From Betaproteobacteria bacterium (GTDB lineage: Bacteria > Pseudomonadota > Gammaproteobacteria > Burkholderiales > JAHFQX01): a stretch of DNA of 46,821 bases. The stretch is from positions 77,833 through 124,653 of the forward strand of contig JAHFQX010000001.1 in the NCBI GenBank assembly GCA_023259135.1, in the 5' to 3' direction. A program made the position numbers and the translations under genes. How positions within the stretch are numbered: position 1 is the stretch's first letter; the number at the start of each line of letters is the position of its first letter. The notes beneath the pieces were generated by a model. It did no database searches. It was given only the letters and a program-made list of their open reading frames with translations, and was not told the origin of the DNA. Below, piece by piece: positions 24,028 through 36,491 of this stretch.

Positions 24028-25284
24028 TCAGGTCCGGACGTGGCCGTCCCCCAGCACGATGAATTTCTGGCTGGTGAGTCCTTCCAGGCCCACCGGCCCG
24101 CGGGCGTGGAGCTTGTCGGTGGAGATGCCGATCTCCGCGCCCAGGCCGTACTCGAAGCCGTCGGCAAAGCGGGTGGAGGCATTCACCATCACCGAGCTGG
24201 AATCCACCTCCCGCAGAAAGCGCAGGGCATGGGAGTAGTTCTCGGTGACGATAGCGTCGGTATGCTGGGAACCGTATCGGGCGATGTGGGCGATGGCTTC
24301 GTCCAGTCCCGCCACCACCCGCACCGCCAAAATGGGCGCCAAGTATTCGGCATACCAGTCCGATTCCTGGGCCGCTTGCATGAAAGGCACCAGGGTGCGG
24401 GCTTCCGAATCTCCTCGCAACTCGACCCCTTTGTCGCGGTAAATGGCGCACAGCGGCGGCAGCGCCCGGGGCGCGATGGCCCGGGCCACCAGCAGGGTTT
24501 CCAGGGTGTTGCACGTGCCATAGCGCTGGGTCTTGGCGTTGTCGGCAATGGGAATGGCTTTGTCCAGGTCGGCGGCGTCGTCAATGTAGACGTGGCACAC
24601 ACCGTCCAGGTGCTTGATGACCGGGATCTTGGCTTCGTTGCTGATGCGCTCGATCAGGCTTTTGCCGCCCCGCGGAATGATGACGTCCACGTATTGCTTC
24701 ATGGCGATGAGCTCGCCCACCGCGGCGCGGTCCTCGGTTTCCACCAGTTGCACGGCGTCTTCCGGCAGCCCGCCGGCCCGTAGCCCCTGACGCACGCAGG
24801 CGGCGATGGCCTGGTTGGAGCGCAACGATTCCGAGCCGCCCCGCAAAATGGCGGCGTTGCCCGCCTTCAGGCACAGCCCGGCGGCGTCGGCGGTGACGTT
24901 GGGGCGGGATTCGTAAATGATGCCGATGACTCCCAGGGGCACGCGCATGCGGCCCACCCGGATGCCGGAAGGACGGGACGCCAAGCCGCTGATCTCGCCC
25001 ACCGGATCGGGCAGCGCGGCGATTTCCCGCAATCCGTCGGCCATGGCCTGGACGCTCTGGGTGGTGAGGGTGAGCCGGTCCACGAAGGCGGCGTCCTGGC
25101 CGCGGCGCTGGGCGTGGTCCGCGTCCTGGGCATTGGCTTCCAGCAAGCACTCCCGGCTTTGCAGCAAGGCTTCGGCGATGGCTGTCAGGGCCCGGTTCTT
25201 GGCGCCGGTCTCGGCCCGAGCCATGAGCCGGGACGCGCTCCGGGCCCGCTCGCCGACGGATTGGATATAAGCATGAAGATCCAT
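24028..25284 (-). CDS. proA: Glutamate-5-semialdehyde dehydrogenase (gamma-glutamyl phosphate reductase)
   Basis: Second step of proline synthesis: NADPH-dependent reduction of glutamyl-5-phosphate. The 418 residues match the family length. [18 protein letters not shown] (123-140) and [12 protein letters not shown] (142-153) are family signatures, and the catalytic cysteine is Cys258 in [30 protein letters not shown] near the C-terminus is also diagnostic. It ends the leuS-lptE-holA-proA series on the minus strand, a common betaproteobacterial arrangement. Confidence 0.97.
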   Translation of the reverse strand: MDLHAYIQSVGERARSASRLMARAETGAKNRALTAIAEALLQSRECLLEANAQDADHAQRRGQDAAFVDRLTLTTQSVQAMADGLREIAALPDPVGEISGLASRPSGIRVGRMRVPLGVIGIIYESRPNVTADAAGLCLKAGNAAILRGGSESLRSNQAIAACVRQGLRAGGLPEDAVQLVETEDRAAVGELIAMKQYVDVIIPRGGKSLIERISNEAKIPVIKHLDGVCHVYIDDAADLDKAIPIADNAKTQRYGTCNTLETLLVARAIAPRALPPLCAIYRDKGVELRGDSEARTLVPFMQAAQESDWYAEYLAPILAVRVVAGLDEAIAHIARYGSQHTDAIVTENYSHALRFLREVDSSSVMVNASTRFADGFEYGLGAEIGISTDKLHARGPVGLEGLTSQKFIVLGDGHVRT

Positions 25285-25327
25285 GGTCGTTCCCTGGTGG
25301 CCGATTCTGTTTCTGGGCTAGAGTCGA

Positions 25328-26392
25328 TCAAACGTAGCCACTAAAGGGCCACGAGAAGTTCATATCATAGCGGGATTGGGGCGCGGCGTCGGGAACGCAG
25401 CATGCCAGCGCCAGGCTCATCAATTCGTCCCACACCCTGCCGCCCGATAGGCCTTTGGCCACCCGGTCCGCCCGGCAAGCCCCTGCCAGCAAGGCTTCCA
25501 GACGATCGCGGGACAGCCGCCGCAGCGCCGCCGGAATCAACTCCTGGCGCGGGCCCCATACCCGAGCTGCCCGCAGGGCCTCGGCCCGCGACCGGCCCGC
25601 GGCAACTTGCTCGGCGATGTTCAGCAGGACGCGGATTTCCTGGGCGATGGCCCACAGCACCAAGGGGGGCGCGGCGCCCTCCCCCTGCAAGCCGTCGAGA
25701 ATCCGCACCGTCGCGGCCGCGTCGCCCTTGAGCAGCGCGGCCCCCAATTGAAAAACGTCATAGCGGGCCACGTCCAGCACCGCGTCCTTGACCTGCTCGA
25801 AACTCAGGGTGGCGGCCGGATACAGCAGGCCGAGCTTCTGGATTTCCTGGTGAGCCGCCAGCAGATTGCCTTCCACCCGTTCGGCCATGAAAGCCAGGGC
25901 GGCGGCCTCGGCGCTTTGCCCCTGACTCTTGAGGCGAGCGCCGATCCAGGCCGGCAGGCGCTCCCGGGCCACCGGCTCCACCGCCACCACCACCCCGCGG
26001 CGCTCCAAGGCCTCGAACCAGGCGGTGGTCCGGAGCTGGCGGTCCAGCCGGGGCAGGATGATCAAGGTCAGGGTATCGACAGGCAGCGCCGCGACATGGC
26101 GGGCTAGGGCGGCCCCGCCGTCGATGCCGGGCTTGCCGGCGGGGATGCGGATTTCCAGCAGCCGCTTGGCGGCGAACAGCGACAAGCTGGCAGCGGCCTC
26201 CGCGAACCGAGACCAATCGAAGCCCCGCTCCACGATAAACGTTTCCCGCTCGCCGAAATCCGCCGCGGCAGCGGCTTGCCGCACCGCATGGGCAGCTTCC
26301 CACACCAGCAGCGGCTCATCGCCGCAAATCGCGTACAGCGCCGCCGGGCCTTTTTCCAGGTGGCGGGGCAGTTGTTCGGGGGCGACGCGCAT
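25328..26392 (-). CDS. holA: DNA polymerase III delta subunit
   Basis: Opens the sliding clamp within the clamp-loader complex. The 354 residues begin LEKGPAALYAICGDEPLLVWEA, the conserved N-terminus of HolA (YxxxGDExLL), followed by the AAA-like domain and the C-terminal collar region (LWAIAQEIRVLLNIAEQV and further). It lies 14 bases after lptE on the same strand, as in many beta- and gammaproteobacteria. The tail after about residue 335 (YDMNFSWPFSGYV) is not conserved and may reflect local drift near the stop. Confidence 0.93.
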   Translation of the reverse strand: MRVAPEQLPRHLEKGPAALYAICGDEPLLVWEAAHAVRQAAAAADFGERETFIVERGFDWSRFAEAAASLSLFAAKRLLEIRIPAGKPGIDGGAALARHVAALPVDTLTLIILPRLDRQLRTTAWFEALERRGVVVAVEPVARERLPAWIGARLKSQGQSAEAAALAFMAERVEGNLLAAHQEIQKLGLLYPAATLSFEQVKDAVLDVARYDVFQLGAALLKGDAAATVRILDGLQGEGAAPPLVLWAIAQEIRVLLNIAEQVAAGRSRAEALRAARVWGPRQELIPAALRRLSRDRLEALLAGACRADRVAKGLSGGRVWDELMSLALACCVPDAAPQSRYDMNFSWPFSGYV

Positions 26393-26406
26393 CCCGGCGC
26401 CGGTCC

Positions 26407-26922
26407 TCAGGAAGCGCCCAGCGCCGCGAGACGGCGCAGCAACTGCTGGGCGGCGTCGCCGCGCATGTCCCGGAACAACTGGACCTCTTCCGCCTCCTTG
26501 GCCAGCACCTGGGCGGCATCGTAGGATTGCTCCCGCCTCAGCACGATTTCGCCGGCGGGGATCAAGGTTTTTCCGGCTCGGTCGCTCAACCGGAACCTCA
26601 CCCGGTAGCGCAGCAGATAATCCGTCACCCGGCCCGCGCCGCCCAGGGAGAGAATCGTTTTCTCGGTGTTTTCCGAAGTGATTTCCAGCACCGCCTGGGC
26701 TTGCTCGGCGCTATCCACGGTGCGGGTCCCCGACCCCACCCGCAGGGCGCGCTTCAGATCGGAGGCCAGTAGCGATTGCTGGGGGGCCGAGATGAACAAG
26801 GTCTCGAAGGGCAAGCTGGCTTGGCCGCGCAACTGGAAGCCGCAGGCCCCCAGCGCCAAGGGCAACAGCCATGTCAGCAGCGCAAGCCGGCGGGATCTGA
26901 GTAAACGCGACAAAGACCGCAT
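26407..26922 (-). CDS. lptE: LPS-assembly lipoprotein LptE
   Basis: A 171-residue outer-membrane lipoprotein, the plug partner of LptD in lipopolysaccharide insertion. The signal peptide ends in the lipobox LGAC (24-27), with the mature GFQLRG start that is diagnostic of LptE. The middle holds the usual small alpha/beta fold with DYLLRYRVRFRLSD, and the C-terminal helix reads FRDMRGDAAQQLLRRLAAL. It is encoded five bases after leuS, the standard arrangement. Confidence 0.95.
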   Translation of the reverse strand: MRSLSRLLRSRRLALLTWLLPLALGACGFQLRGQASLPFETLFISAPQQSLLASDLKRALRVGSGTRTVDSAEQAQAVLEITSENTEKTILSLGGAGRVTDYLLRYRVRFRLSDRAGKTLIPAGEIVLRREQSYDAAQVLAKEAEEVQLFRDMRGDAAQQLLRRLAALGAS

Positions 26923-26927
26923 GATCG

Positions 26928-29845
<2,918 letters not shown>

Positions 29846-30718
29846 ATGAAACTCACCCGATGGATCTTGGCCATTCTGTTGGCGGGGCTGTGCGCCAGCG
29901 GTTTCGCCGCTCCCTACGCCGTGGTGGAAGGGGTGCAGATGCCCGCCTGGCTGGAGCGTTCGGCCAGCTTGACGCCGTTGCTGCCCGGCATGGCCCTGGA
30001 AAATACCGACCTTATCCGCACCGGGGCCAACGCCCGGGTGCTGCTGCGTCTGGCCGAAGGCAGCGACGTCAAGCTGGGGGAAAACGCGGTCCTCAAACTG
30101 GACAATATGAATTTGGGGCAAGGCGGCAAGCTGTTTTCCGGAAGCCTGGAAGTGCTCAAGGGCGCTTTCCGTTTCACCACCAAGGCGCTGTCGAAATTGC
30201 GCGTCCGGCGGGAAATCAACGTCAGCATCGCCAGCGTCACCGCCGGGATTCGCGGCACCGATCTGTGGGGCAAGGCGGCGGACGACAAGGACATCGTCTG
30301 CCTGATCGAGGGCAAGATCACCGTCAATCGGGGCAGCGACCCGCAGGTGGTGATGCAGGATCCCCGGTCGTTCTATATCGCCCCGAAGAATGCCGCTCCC
30401 CTGCCGGTGGCTCCCGTGGACGCCGAACAGTTGCGCCGCTGGTCGCTGGAAACGGAAATCGCCCCAGACCAAGGCGCCGTCCGCAAAGGCGGCCGCTGGA
30501 AGGTCTATGTCGCCCAAAGCAAGGAACAGGCCGAGGCCTTGGCGGTTTACGATCGCTTGCGGGAACAGGGCTACGGCGCCGAAATCCACGTCACCAAGGG
30601 CGGCGCAGGCATCGACTACCGGGTGCGGATCGCCGGGCTGCCCACCCAGGCCGCGGCCCAGGCGCTGGCGGCGCGGCTGGCTCAACTGGGCATCGAACAA
30701 CCGTCCGCATCCCGTTAA
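29846..30718 (+). CDS. Secreted FecR-domain protein with C-terminal SPOR domain
   Basis: A 290-residue periplasmic protein. The signal peptide is MKLTRWILAILLAGLCASGF, cut after FAA at 22. A FecR-type domain follows (about 30-165: LLPGMALENTDLIRTGANAR, GSDVKLGENAVLKLD, then SIASVTAGIRGTDLWGK, the hallmark of the domain). A basic linker leads to a SPOR domain (about 218-285: GRWKVYVAQSKEQAEALAVY and YRVRIAGLPTQAAAQALAAR), which in other proteins binds denuded peptidoglycan. The start at 29846 has GGAGG five bases upstream. The gene stands alone with its own promoter. A link between envelope stress sensing and septal wall is inference. Confidence 0.88.
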   Translation: MKLTRWILAILLAGLCASGFAAPYAVVEGVQMPAWLERSASLTPLLPGMALENTDLIRTGANARVLLRLAEGSDVKLGENAVLKLDNMNLGQGGKLFSGSLEVLKGAFRFTTKALSKLRVRREINVSIASVTAGIRGTDLWGKAADDKDIVCLIEGKITVNRGSDPQVVMQDPRSFYIAPKNAAPLPVAPVDAEQLRRWSLETEIAPDQGAVRKGGRWKVYVAQSKEQAEALAVYDRLREQGYGAEIHVTKGGAGIDYRVRIAGLPTQAAAQALAARLAQLGIEQPSASR

Positions 30719-30743
30719 AGGAAGCTCGCTAAAGAATATCTCT

Positions 30744-30983
30744 CTACCCCGCCGCCAACTCCCGTTCCCGCAGGGCACGCAAGCGGGGGGGATCCAGTTC
30801 TCCCAGATAGCTGGCGACGATGCGGCCCCGCTTGTCGATGACAAACGTGGTGGGGGTGAGCTGGACATCTCCAAAAGCACGGGCCAGGGCGCCGCCCCCA
30901 TCCAAGGCCACCTTGAAGGGCAGGGCATGGCGCTCGACATCCGAGAACCGCGAACACCATGATTCTGGAGAACTCGCAGGTCC
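30744..30983 (-). pseudogene. C-terminal remnant of a TlpA/thioredoxin-family protein
   Basis: The minus-strand frame ending at TAG 30744 gives about 80 residues with clear thioredoxin-fold character: HALPFKVALDGGG, ARAFGDVQLTPTTFVIDKRG and RIVASYLGEL, which match the second half of TlpA/ResA proteins including the cis-proline TPTTF. An in-frame TAA lies at 30984-30986 and the N-terminal half with the CxxC motif is absent; rsmD starts at 31012 on the other strand. No start codon is evident. It is most likely the tail of a gene truncated when rsmD came to lie here. Confidence 0.75.
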
Positions 30984-31011
30984 TTATCGCCCCCGGCGGT
31001 CGCGCACAATC

Positions 31012-32044
<1,033 letters not shown>

Positions 32045-32066
32045 TCTCCAACTGAAATCCATATAG

Positions 32067-32333
<267 letters not shown>

Positions 32334-32466
32334 CCGACCGGAACCGGTACACGCCCTGGAATTTGCGATGCTTGCGGCCCTGGGCGAAGCAGGCGCTGCC
32401 GGTGGAATACAACTGCTTCAACGTTCCCGCTTTCCCGGCGCCGCCGTTTGTGGTGGAATGGGCTCC

Positions 32467-34239
32467 ATGGACACCACCCACGACATCGCCCAAACCATCC
32501 TGGCGGGCTTCGACAAGCACTACCGGCTGTTCCGCGAAATCAGCGCGGGGGCTCGGGATATCTTCGAGCGGGCCGATTGGGCGGCGGGACACGCGGCGCA
32601 GAAGAGCCGCATCCAGATGTACGACCAGCGGGTCAGTGAGGGGGTAACGGCGGTATTGACCCGTTTTCCGGAGGCCGAGCACGACGATACCTTGTGGCCC
32701 CGGATCAAGCTCGCCTACATCGGGCTGCTCTATAACCACTTGCAGCCCGAATTGGCCGAGACCTTCTATAACTCGGTGGCCTGCCAGGTGCTGCACCGAA
32801 AGTACTATCACAACGATTACATTTTTTGGCGGCCCGCCGCCTCCACCGAGTTTCTGGAAGGTGACGAGCCCATCTACCGCTGCTACTATCCCAGCGCCCG
32901 CGGGCTGCGCCGCGCACTGTTGGAAATGATCGCGGATTTCGGGCTGAAAAACCGCTTCGAGCACCTGCGGCGCGATGTCCTCCGCTTGGCGCGGGCGCTG
33001 CGCGCCCATTTCCCCGATACCTGGCAGCCTACCGCGAGCTTCCAGGTGCAGGCGTTGGGTTCCCTGTGCTATCGCAACAAGGCCGCTTATATCGTGGGAC
33101 GGGTGATCGATGGGGGCAGGGAATATCCTTTCGTCGCCCCCATTCTCCAAAACAGCCGGGGCGAGCTCTACATCGACACGCTGTTGCTGTCTCCGGAGCA
33201 TATCGCGATATTGTTCAGCTTCACCCGCGCCTACTTCATGGTGAATATGGAGGTGCCGTCCGCCTACGTGACTTTCCTGCGCAGCCTCATGCCCAACAAG
33301 CCGAAATGGGAAATCTACACCCTGCTCGGGCTGCAAAAGCAGGGCAAGACGATGTTTTACCGCGACCTGTTTCACCACCTCCAGCACTCCAGCGATAAAT
33401 TCGTGGTGGCTCCCGGCGTCAAGGGCTTGGTGATGCTGGTGTTCACCTTGCCCTCGTTTCCCTACGTGTTCAAAGTGATCCGGGATTTTTTCCCCCCGCC
33501 CAAGGACGTGAGCCGCGAAACCGTCAAGGAAAAATATCTGCTGGTCAAATACCACGACCGGGTGGGCCGGATGGCGGACACCCTGGAATATTCCTACGTG
33601 GCCTTGCCCCTGGATCGCTTTAGCCCGGAGCTGTTGGAAGAATTGAAAATCCATGCCGCCTCCGGCATCGAGTTTGAGGACGGCCGACTGGTGATCAAGC
33701 ACATGTACATCGAGCGCCGCATGACTCCGCTCAACATCTATCTGGACAAGGCCGACGAGGCCCGCAAGCGGCATGCCGTCCGGGAATACGGCGAGGCCAT
33801 CCGCGACCTGGCGGGGGCCAATATTTTTCCCGGCGACATGCTGCTCAAGAATTTCGGCGTCACGCGCCACGGCCGGGTGGTGTTTTACGACTACGACGAG
33901 ATTGGCTACCTGACCGAATACCACTTCCGCCGCATCCCCCAGGCCCGCACCCTGGACGACGAAATGGCGTCGGAACCCTGGTACGCGGTGGGGCCCAAAG
34001 ACGTGTTTCCCGAGGAGCTGCCGACCTTCCTGTTCAGCAACCGGTCCACCCGCGAGTTGTTCCTGCGATACCACGGCGACCTGGCCCGCGCCGAATTCTG
34101 GATCGAAAAACAGCGGCAAATTCGGGCCGGCATTCAGCAAGACGTGTTCCCTTATCCGGAAAGCCTGCGCTTTTGCAAGCAGGCCCCCCACGCCGACGAG
34201 CGGCGGCAAACGCGCCTGTCTCTTGCCAAGGCCGGTTAG
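32467..34239 (+). CDS. aceK: Isocitrate dehydrogenase kinase/phosphatase
   Basis: A 590-residue bifunctional enzyme that switches isocitrate dehydrogenase off and on by phosphorylation, steering carbon to the glyoxylate bypass. IAQTILAGFDKHYRLFREIS opens the regulatory half; the kinase half has the ATP-binding APGVKGLVMLVFTLPSFPYV, VFKVIRDFFPPPKDV, then the catalytic stretch with GDMLLKNFGVTRHGRVVFYD and DYDEIGYL. The start is taken at ATG 32467, where family similarity begins; ATG 32458 and a frame extending back to 32368 are possible but add unconserved residues. No aceA or aceB lies nearby, so the bypass genes must be elsewhere or this enzyme serves another flux control. Confidence 0.95.
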   Translation: MDTTHDIAQTILAGFDKHYRLFREISAGARDIFERADWAAGHAAQKSRIQMYDQRVSEGVTAVLTRFPEAEHDDTLWPRIKLAYIGLLYNHLQPELAETFYNSVACQVLHRKYYHNDYIFWRPAASTEFLEGDEPIYRCYYPSARGLRRALLEMIADFGLKNRFEHLRRDVLRLARALRAHFPDTWQPTASFQVQALGSLCYRNKAAYIVGRVIDGGREYPFVAPILQNSRGELYIDTLLLSPEHIAILFSFTRAYFMVNMEVPSAYVTFLRSLMPNKPKWEIYTLLGLQKQGKTMFYRDLFHHLQHSSDKFVVAPGVKGLVMLVFTLPSFPYVFKVIRDFFPPPKDVSRETVKEKYLLVKYHDRVGRMADTLEYSYVALPLDRFSPELLEELKIHAASGIEFEDGRLVIKHMYIERRMTPLNIYLDKADEARKRHAVREYGEAIRDLAGANIFPGDMLLKNFGVTRHGRVVFYDYDEIGYLTEYHFRRIPQARTLDDEMASEPWYAVGPKDVFPEELPTFLFSNRSTRELFLRYHGDLARAEFWIEKQRQIRAGIQQDVFPYPESLRFCKQAPHADERRQTRLSLAKAG

Positions 34240-34404
34240 TGGTCGGCTTCGCAAGTGGCTGAACGATCGGAGCCGCTCGGCCGCAACGGATCGGGGCGAG
34301 AGAAGCGACACCGGGGAGGGAATAGGCTGAATCCACAGGCCTGCGGAAGCCTTGATCGTTGGGCTACAATCCGACTTCCTGCCCAGTGATGCTTCCCTTC
34401 CGTC

Positions 34405-35202
34405 ATGGAGTCCCCTCTATTCTCCGGAAAGACCGCGATCCGCGCCCGAGCGTTGTGCATCGGCGAGCGCATTGATTTGCGCGCCTTCGAGGCCACCGAG
34501 CGCCTGGCTAGCGCGCCCCTTACCGTTGCCGCTGGCGCCCATGGTTGCGCCGTGCTGTTCCGCTATGGCGTGGTGGTGCTGTTGGATATGGGGTCCCTGG
34601 AAGAAGTGGCCTTCCTGCGCAACCTGGAGCCCCTGGTGGGTGACCGGTTCCAGGCCCCCGAAACCGAGGAGGCGGAAATTGCCCCCTCTTCTCACGAACA
34701 GGAGGGGGTGGTGGGCGGGATGATCCACCTTAAAGAAAGCTCGGTGGAGCGTATTCAACTGCTGGCCGAGATTCTCGCCAAGAGCGTGATGCTATCCCAT
34801 TACGAGACCAGCGTGGCCCAAGTGTTCGAGCGCATCGAGCCGATGGCGCGGCGCTTGCAGGAAGGGCGGGGCTGGCGGCGAGGCGCGGATCTCACCCGCT
34901 ATATTGGCGGCACCTTGATGATCCAGCAGAAAATGGTAGGGCGGGTGGAAATTCTGGAAAAGCCCGAATTGTTGTGGGAACGCCCCGAGCTGGAGCGCCT
35001 CCACGCCCGCCTGGAGGATGAATACGAGCTTCGAGAACGGCATCTGGCCCTGGAGCGCAAGCTGGATCTCGTTTCCCACACCGCCCAGACGCTGCTGGAC
35101 ATGCTCCAGAACACCCGCTCGCTGCGGGTGGAGTGGTATATCGTAGTGCTCATCCTGCTGGAAATCGGGCTGTCCCTTTACGATCTGTTCTTTCGGGCCT
35201 GA
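34405..35202 (+). CDS. RMND1/Sif2-like DUF155 protein, tail-anchored
   Basis: A 265-residue protein of the DUF155 family (yeast RMD1/SIF2, human mitochondrial RMND1). HGCAVLFRYGVVVLLDMGSL (about 47-66) and the long helical part (ILAKSVMLSHYE, RYIGGTLMIQQK, LWERPELERLHARLEDEYEL) are family signatures. The last 25 residues form one membrane helix, RVEWYIVVLILLEIGLSLYDL, giving a tail anchor facing the cytoplasm. The bacterial function is unknown. It stands alone between aceK and a decayed gene on the other strand. Confidence 0.88.
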   Translation: MESPLFSGKTAIRARALCIGERIDLRAFEATERLASAPLTVAAGAHGCAVLFRYGVVVLLDMGSLEEVAFLRNLEPLVGDRFQAPETEEAEIAPSSHEQEGVVGGMIHLKESSVERIQLLAEILAKSVMLSHYETSVAQVFERIEPMARRLQEGRGWRRGADLTRYIGGTLMIQQKMVGRVEILEKPELLWERPELERLHARLEDEYELRERHLALERKLDLVSHTAQTLLDMLQNTRSLRVEWYIVVLILLEIGLSLYDLFFRA

Positions 35203-35231
35203 GGCCCGGCAGGGCACGGGCCTGGCGCCGC

Positions 35232-35698
35232 TCAATAAGTCTGGGTGCCGACCGCGTCGGCGATGTAAACGATTCCAGGAATGAAAAAGGCCAACAACAG
35301 CTTTTCTTCCAGCCTCGCGCCGAAATAGCTCACGATGTCAGCCGCCGCCAAAGCGCCCCCCAGGCCCAGCAGCAGCCACGGCATTCGGTGCCAGAAGCGG
35401 CGGCGCATCGGCTCCTCGCTGGCAAGGCGGGCGGTCGTGGATTTCTTGAGAACCCCCCGACTCGGGCCATGTCTTCGTCGTGCTCTCGGAGAAGCACCGC
35501 CAACAGCCGGTCGGGAGGGATGATGCCGACGAACTTCCCTTGCGCATTCGTAGGCGCGCGGCCCAGGATGGCCGCGCGCAACTGCGCGACGGTTTGCCAG
35601 GGGCGGGCAACCGGCACGTTGGTGCAGGCATGTTCCAGCGCCGTCTCGAACAGCCCTTGGCCGTTTTGTGTTGGTTGCTCGATTTCCATGATCTTCAC
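35232..35698 (-). pseudogene. Decayed MgtE-like divalent-cation transporter gene
   Basis: Two minus-strand frames together recall MgtE-like transporters with N-terminal CBS domains. From 35698: ALEHACTNVPVARPWQTVAQ then GKFVGIIPPDRLLAVLLREH and DEDMARVGGF, with most of the expected first CBS domain missing between the two parts. After the G6 run near 35455 the match shifts frame (one base lost) to LKKSTTARLASEEPMRRRFW, a membrane helix region and KLLLAFFIPGIVYIADAVGT, then a stop (QTY then TGA at 35232) where the family continues with several more helices. Internal deletion, frameshift and a truncated C-terminus together mark a pseudogene. Confidence 0.75.
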
Positions 35699-35832
35699 TT
35701 CCTGTCCAGTGGGCTTATTATCCTAAAACTGGGGTTGCCTGCGCATCGGGAAAATTGACGCGGTGGCCGGACCAAGCTTTTTCGATGTTTATGGATTCGC
35801 CGGCGGCTCGGTTCTAGAGCGGATTGCGAGGC

Positions 35833-35862
35833 TTTAGAAACGGACTTTAATTGCGCTAAAAT
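35833..35862 (+). promoter_or_regulatory. Sigma-70-type promoter of efp
   Basis: TTTAGA (35833-35838, four of six to TTGACA) and TAAAAT (35857-35862, five of six to TATAAT) are separated by 18 bases. The leader to the efp ATG would be about 30 bases. Confidence 0.55.
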
Positions 35863-35898
35863 AGCGTGTTTTTATTTCCCTGACGAGAATAGCCAAAC

Positions 35899-36459
35899 AT
35901 GAAGCAAGCTCAAGAATTACGCGCCGGCAACGTTGTCATGGTCGGCAAGGATCCCATGGTGATACTCAAGGCCGAGTACAACAAATCCGGCCGCAACGCC
36001 TCGGTGGTGAAGATGAAACTCCAGAACCTGCTCACCGGGACGGGGATGGAAACGGTTTACCGGGCCGACGACAAGTTCGACGTGGTGCAGTTGGAGCGCA
36101 AAGAAGTCACCTACTCCTATTTCGCCGATCCGGCCTATGTGTTCATGGATGCCGAATACAGTCCGGTGGAAGTGGATGCCGAGAACCTGGGCGATGCGCT
36201 GAATTTCCTTGAGGATGGCATGACCTGCGAGGTGGCGCTTTACCAGGGCAAGCCCATTTCCGTGGAGCTGCCCAATACGGTGGTGCGGGAGATCACTTAC
36301 ACCGAGCCGGCGGTGCGCGGGGACTCTTCGGGAAAAGTACTGAAGCCCGCCAAGATCGGCAGCGGCTTCGAAGTCGCCGTGCCCTTGTTCTGCGACACCG
36401 GCGACAAGATCGAAATCGACACCCGCACCGGCGAATATCGCAACCGCGTGAAAAGCTGA
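35899..36459 (+). CDS. efp: Elongation factor P (Arg32 type)
   Basis: A 186-residue EF-P, which relieves ribosome stalling at polyproline. Three beta-barrel domains are recognisable: the N-terminal part with the tip loop NKSGRNAS, the [16 protein letters not shown] segment and the C-terminal signature [20 protein letters not shown]. The tip residue is Arg32 in place of the Lys of enterobacteria, which in betaproteobacteria and pseudomonads is rhamnosylated by EarP using dTDP-rhamnose. No earP or dTDP-rhamnose genes are in the window. Confidence 0.97.
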   Translation: MKQAQELRAGNVVMVGKDPMVILKAEYNKSGRNASVVKMKLQNLLTGTGMETVYRADDKFDVVQLERKEVTYSYFADPAYVFMDAEYSPVEVDAENLGDALNFLEDGMTCEVALYQGKPISVELPNTVVREITYTEPAVRGDSSGKVLKPAKIGSGFEVAVPLFCDTGDKIEIDTRTGEYRNRVKS

Positions 36460-36491
36460 ACTCGAAACTCAAAACTCAAAACCCGAAACCC
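36460..36491. repeat. A-rich short tandem repeats between convergent genes
   Basis: Between efp and the acyltransferase gene four near-repeats of the form AACTC(A/G)AA and AACCCGAA follow one another. No hairpin is visible. It may be slippage-prone spacer. Confidence 0.4.

Noticed and set aside
22191-24062. Long plus-strand open frame (about 620 codons) opposite the dihydrolipoyl dehydrogenase
   Set aside because: Gly/His/Arg-rich low-information protein with no family motif, caused by high GC on the antisense strand of a clear lpdA.
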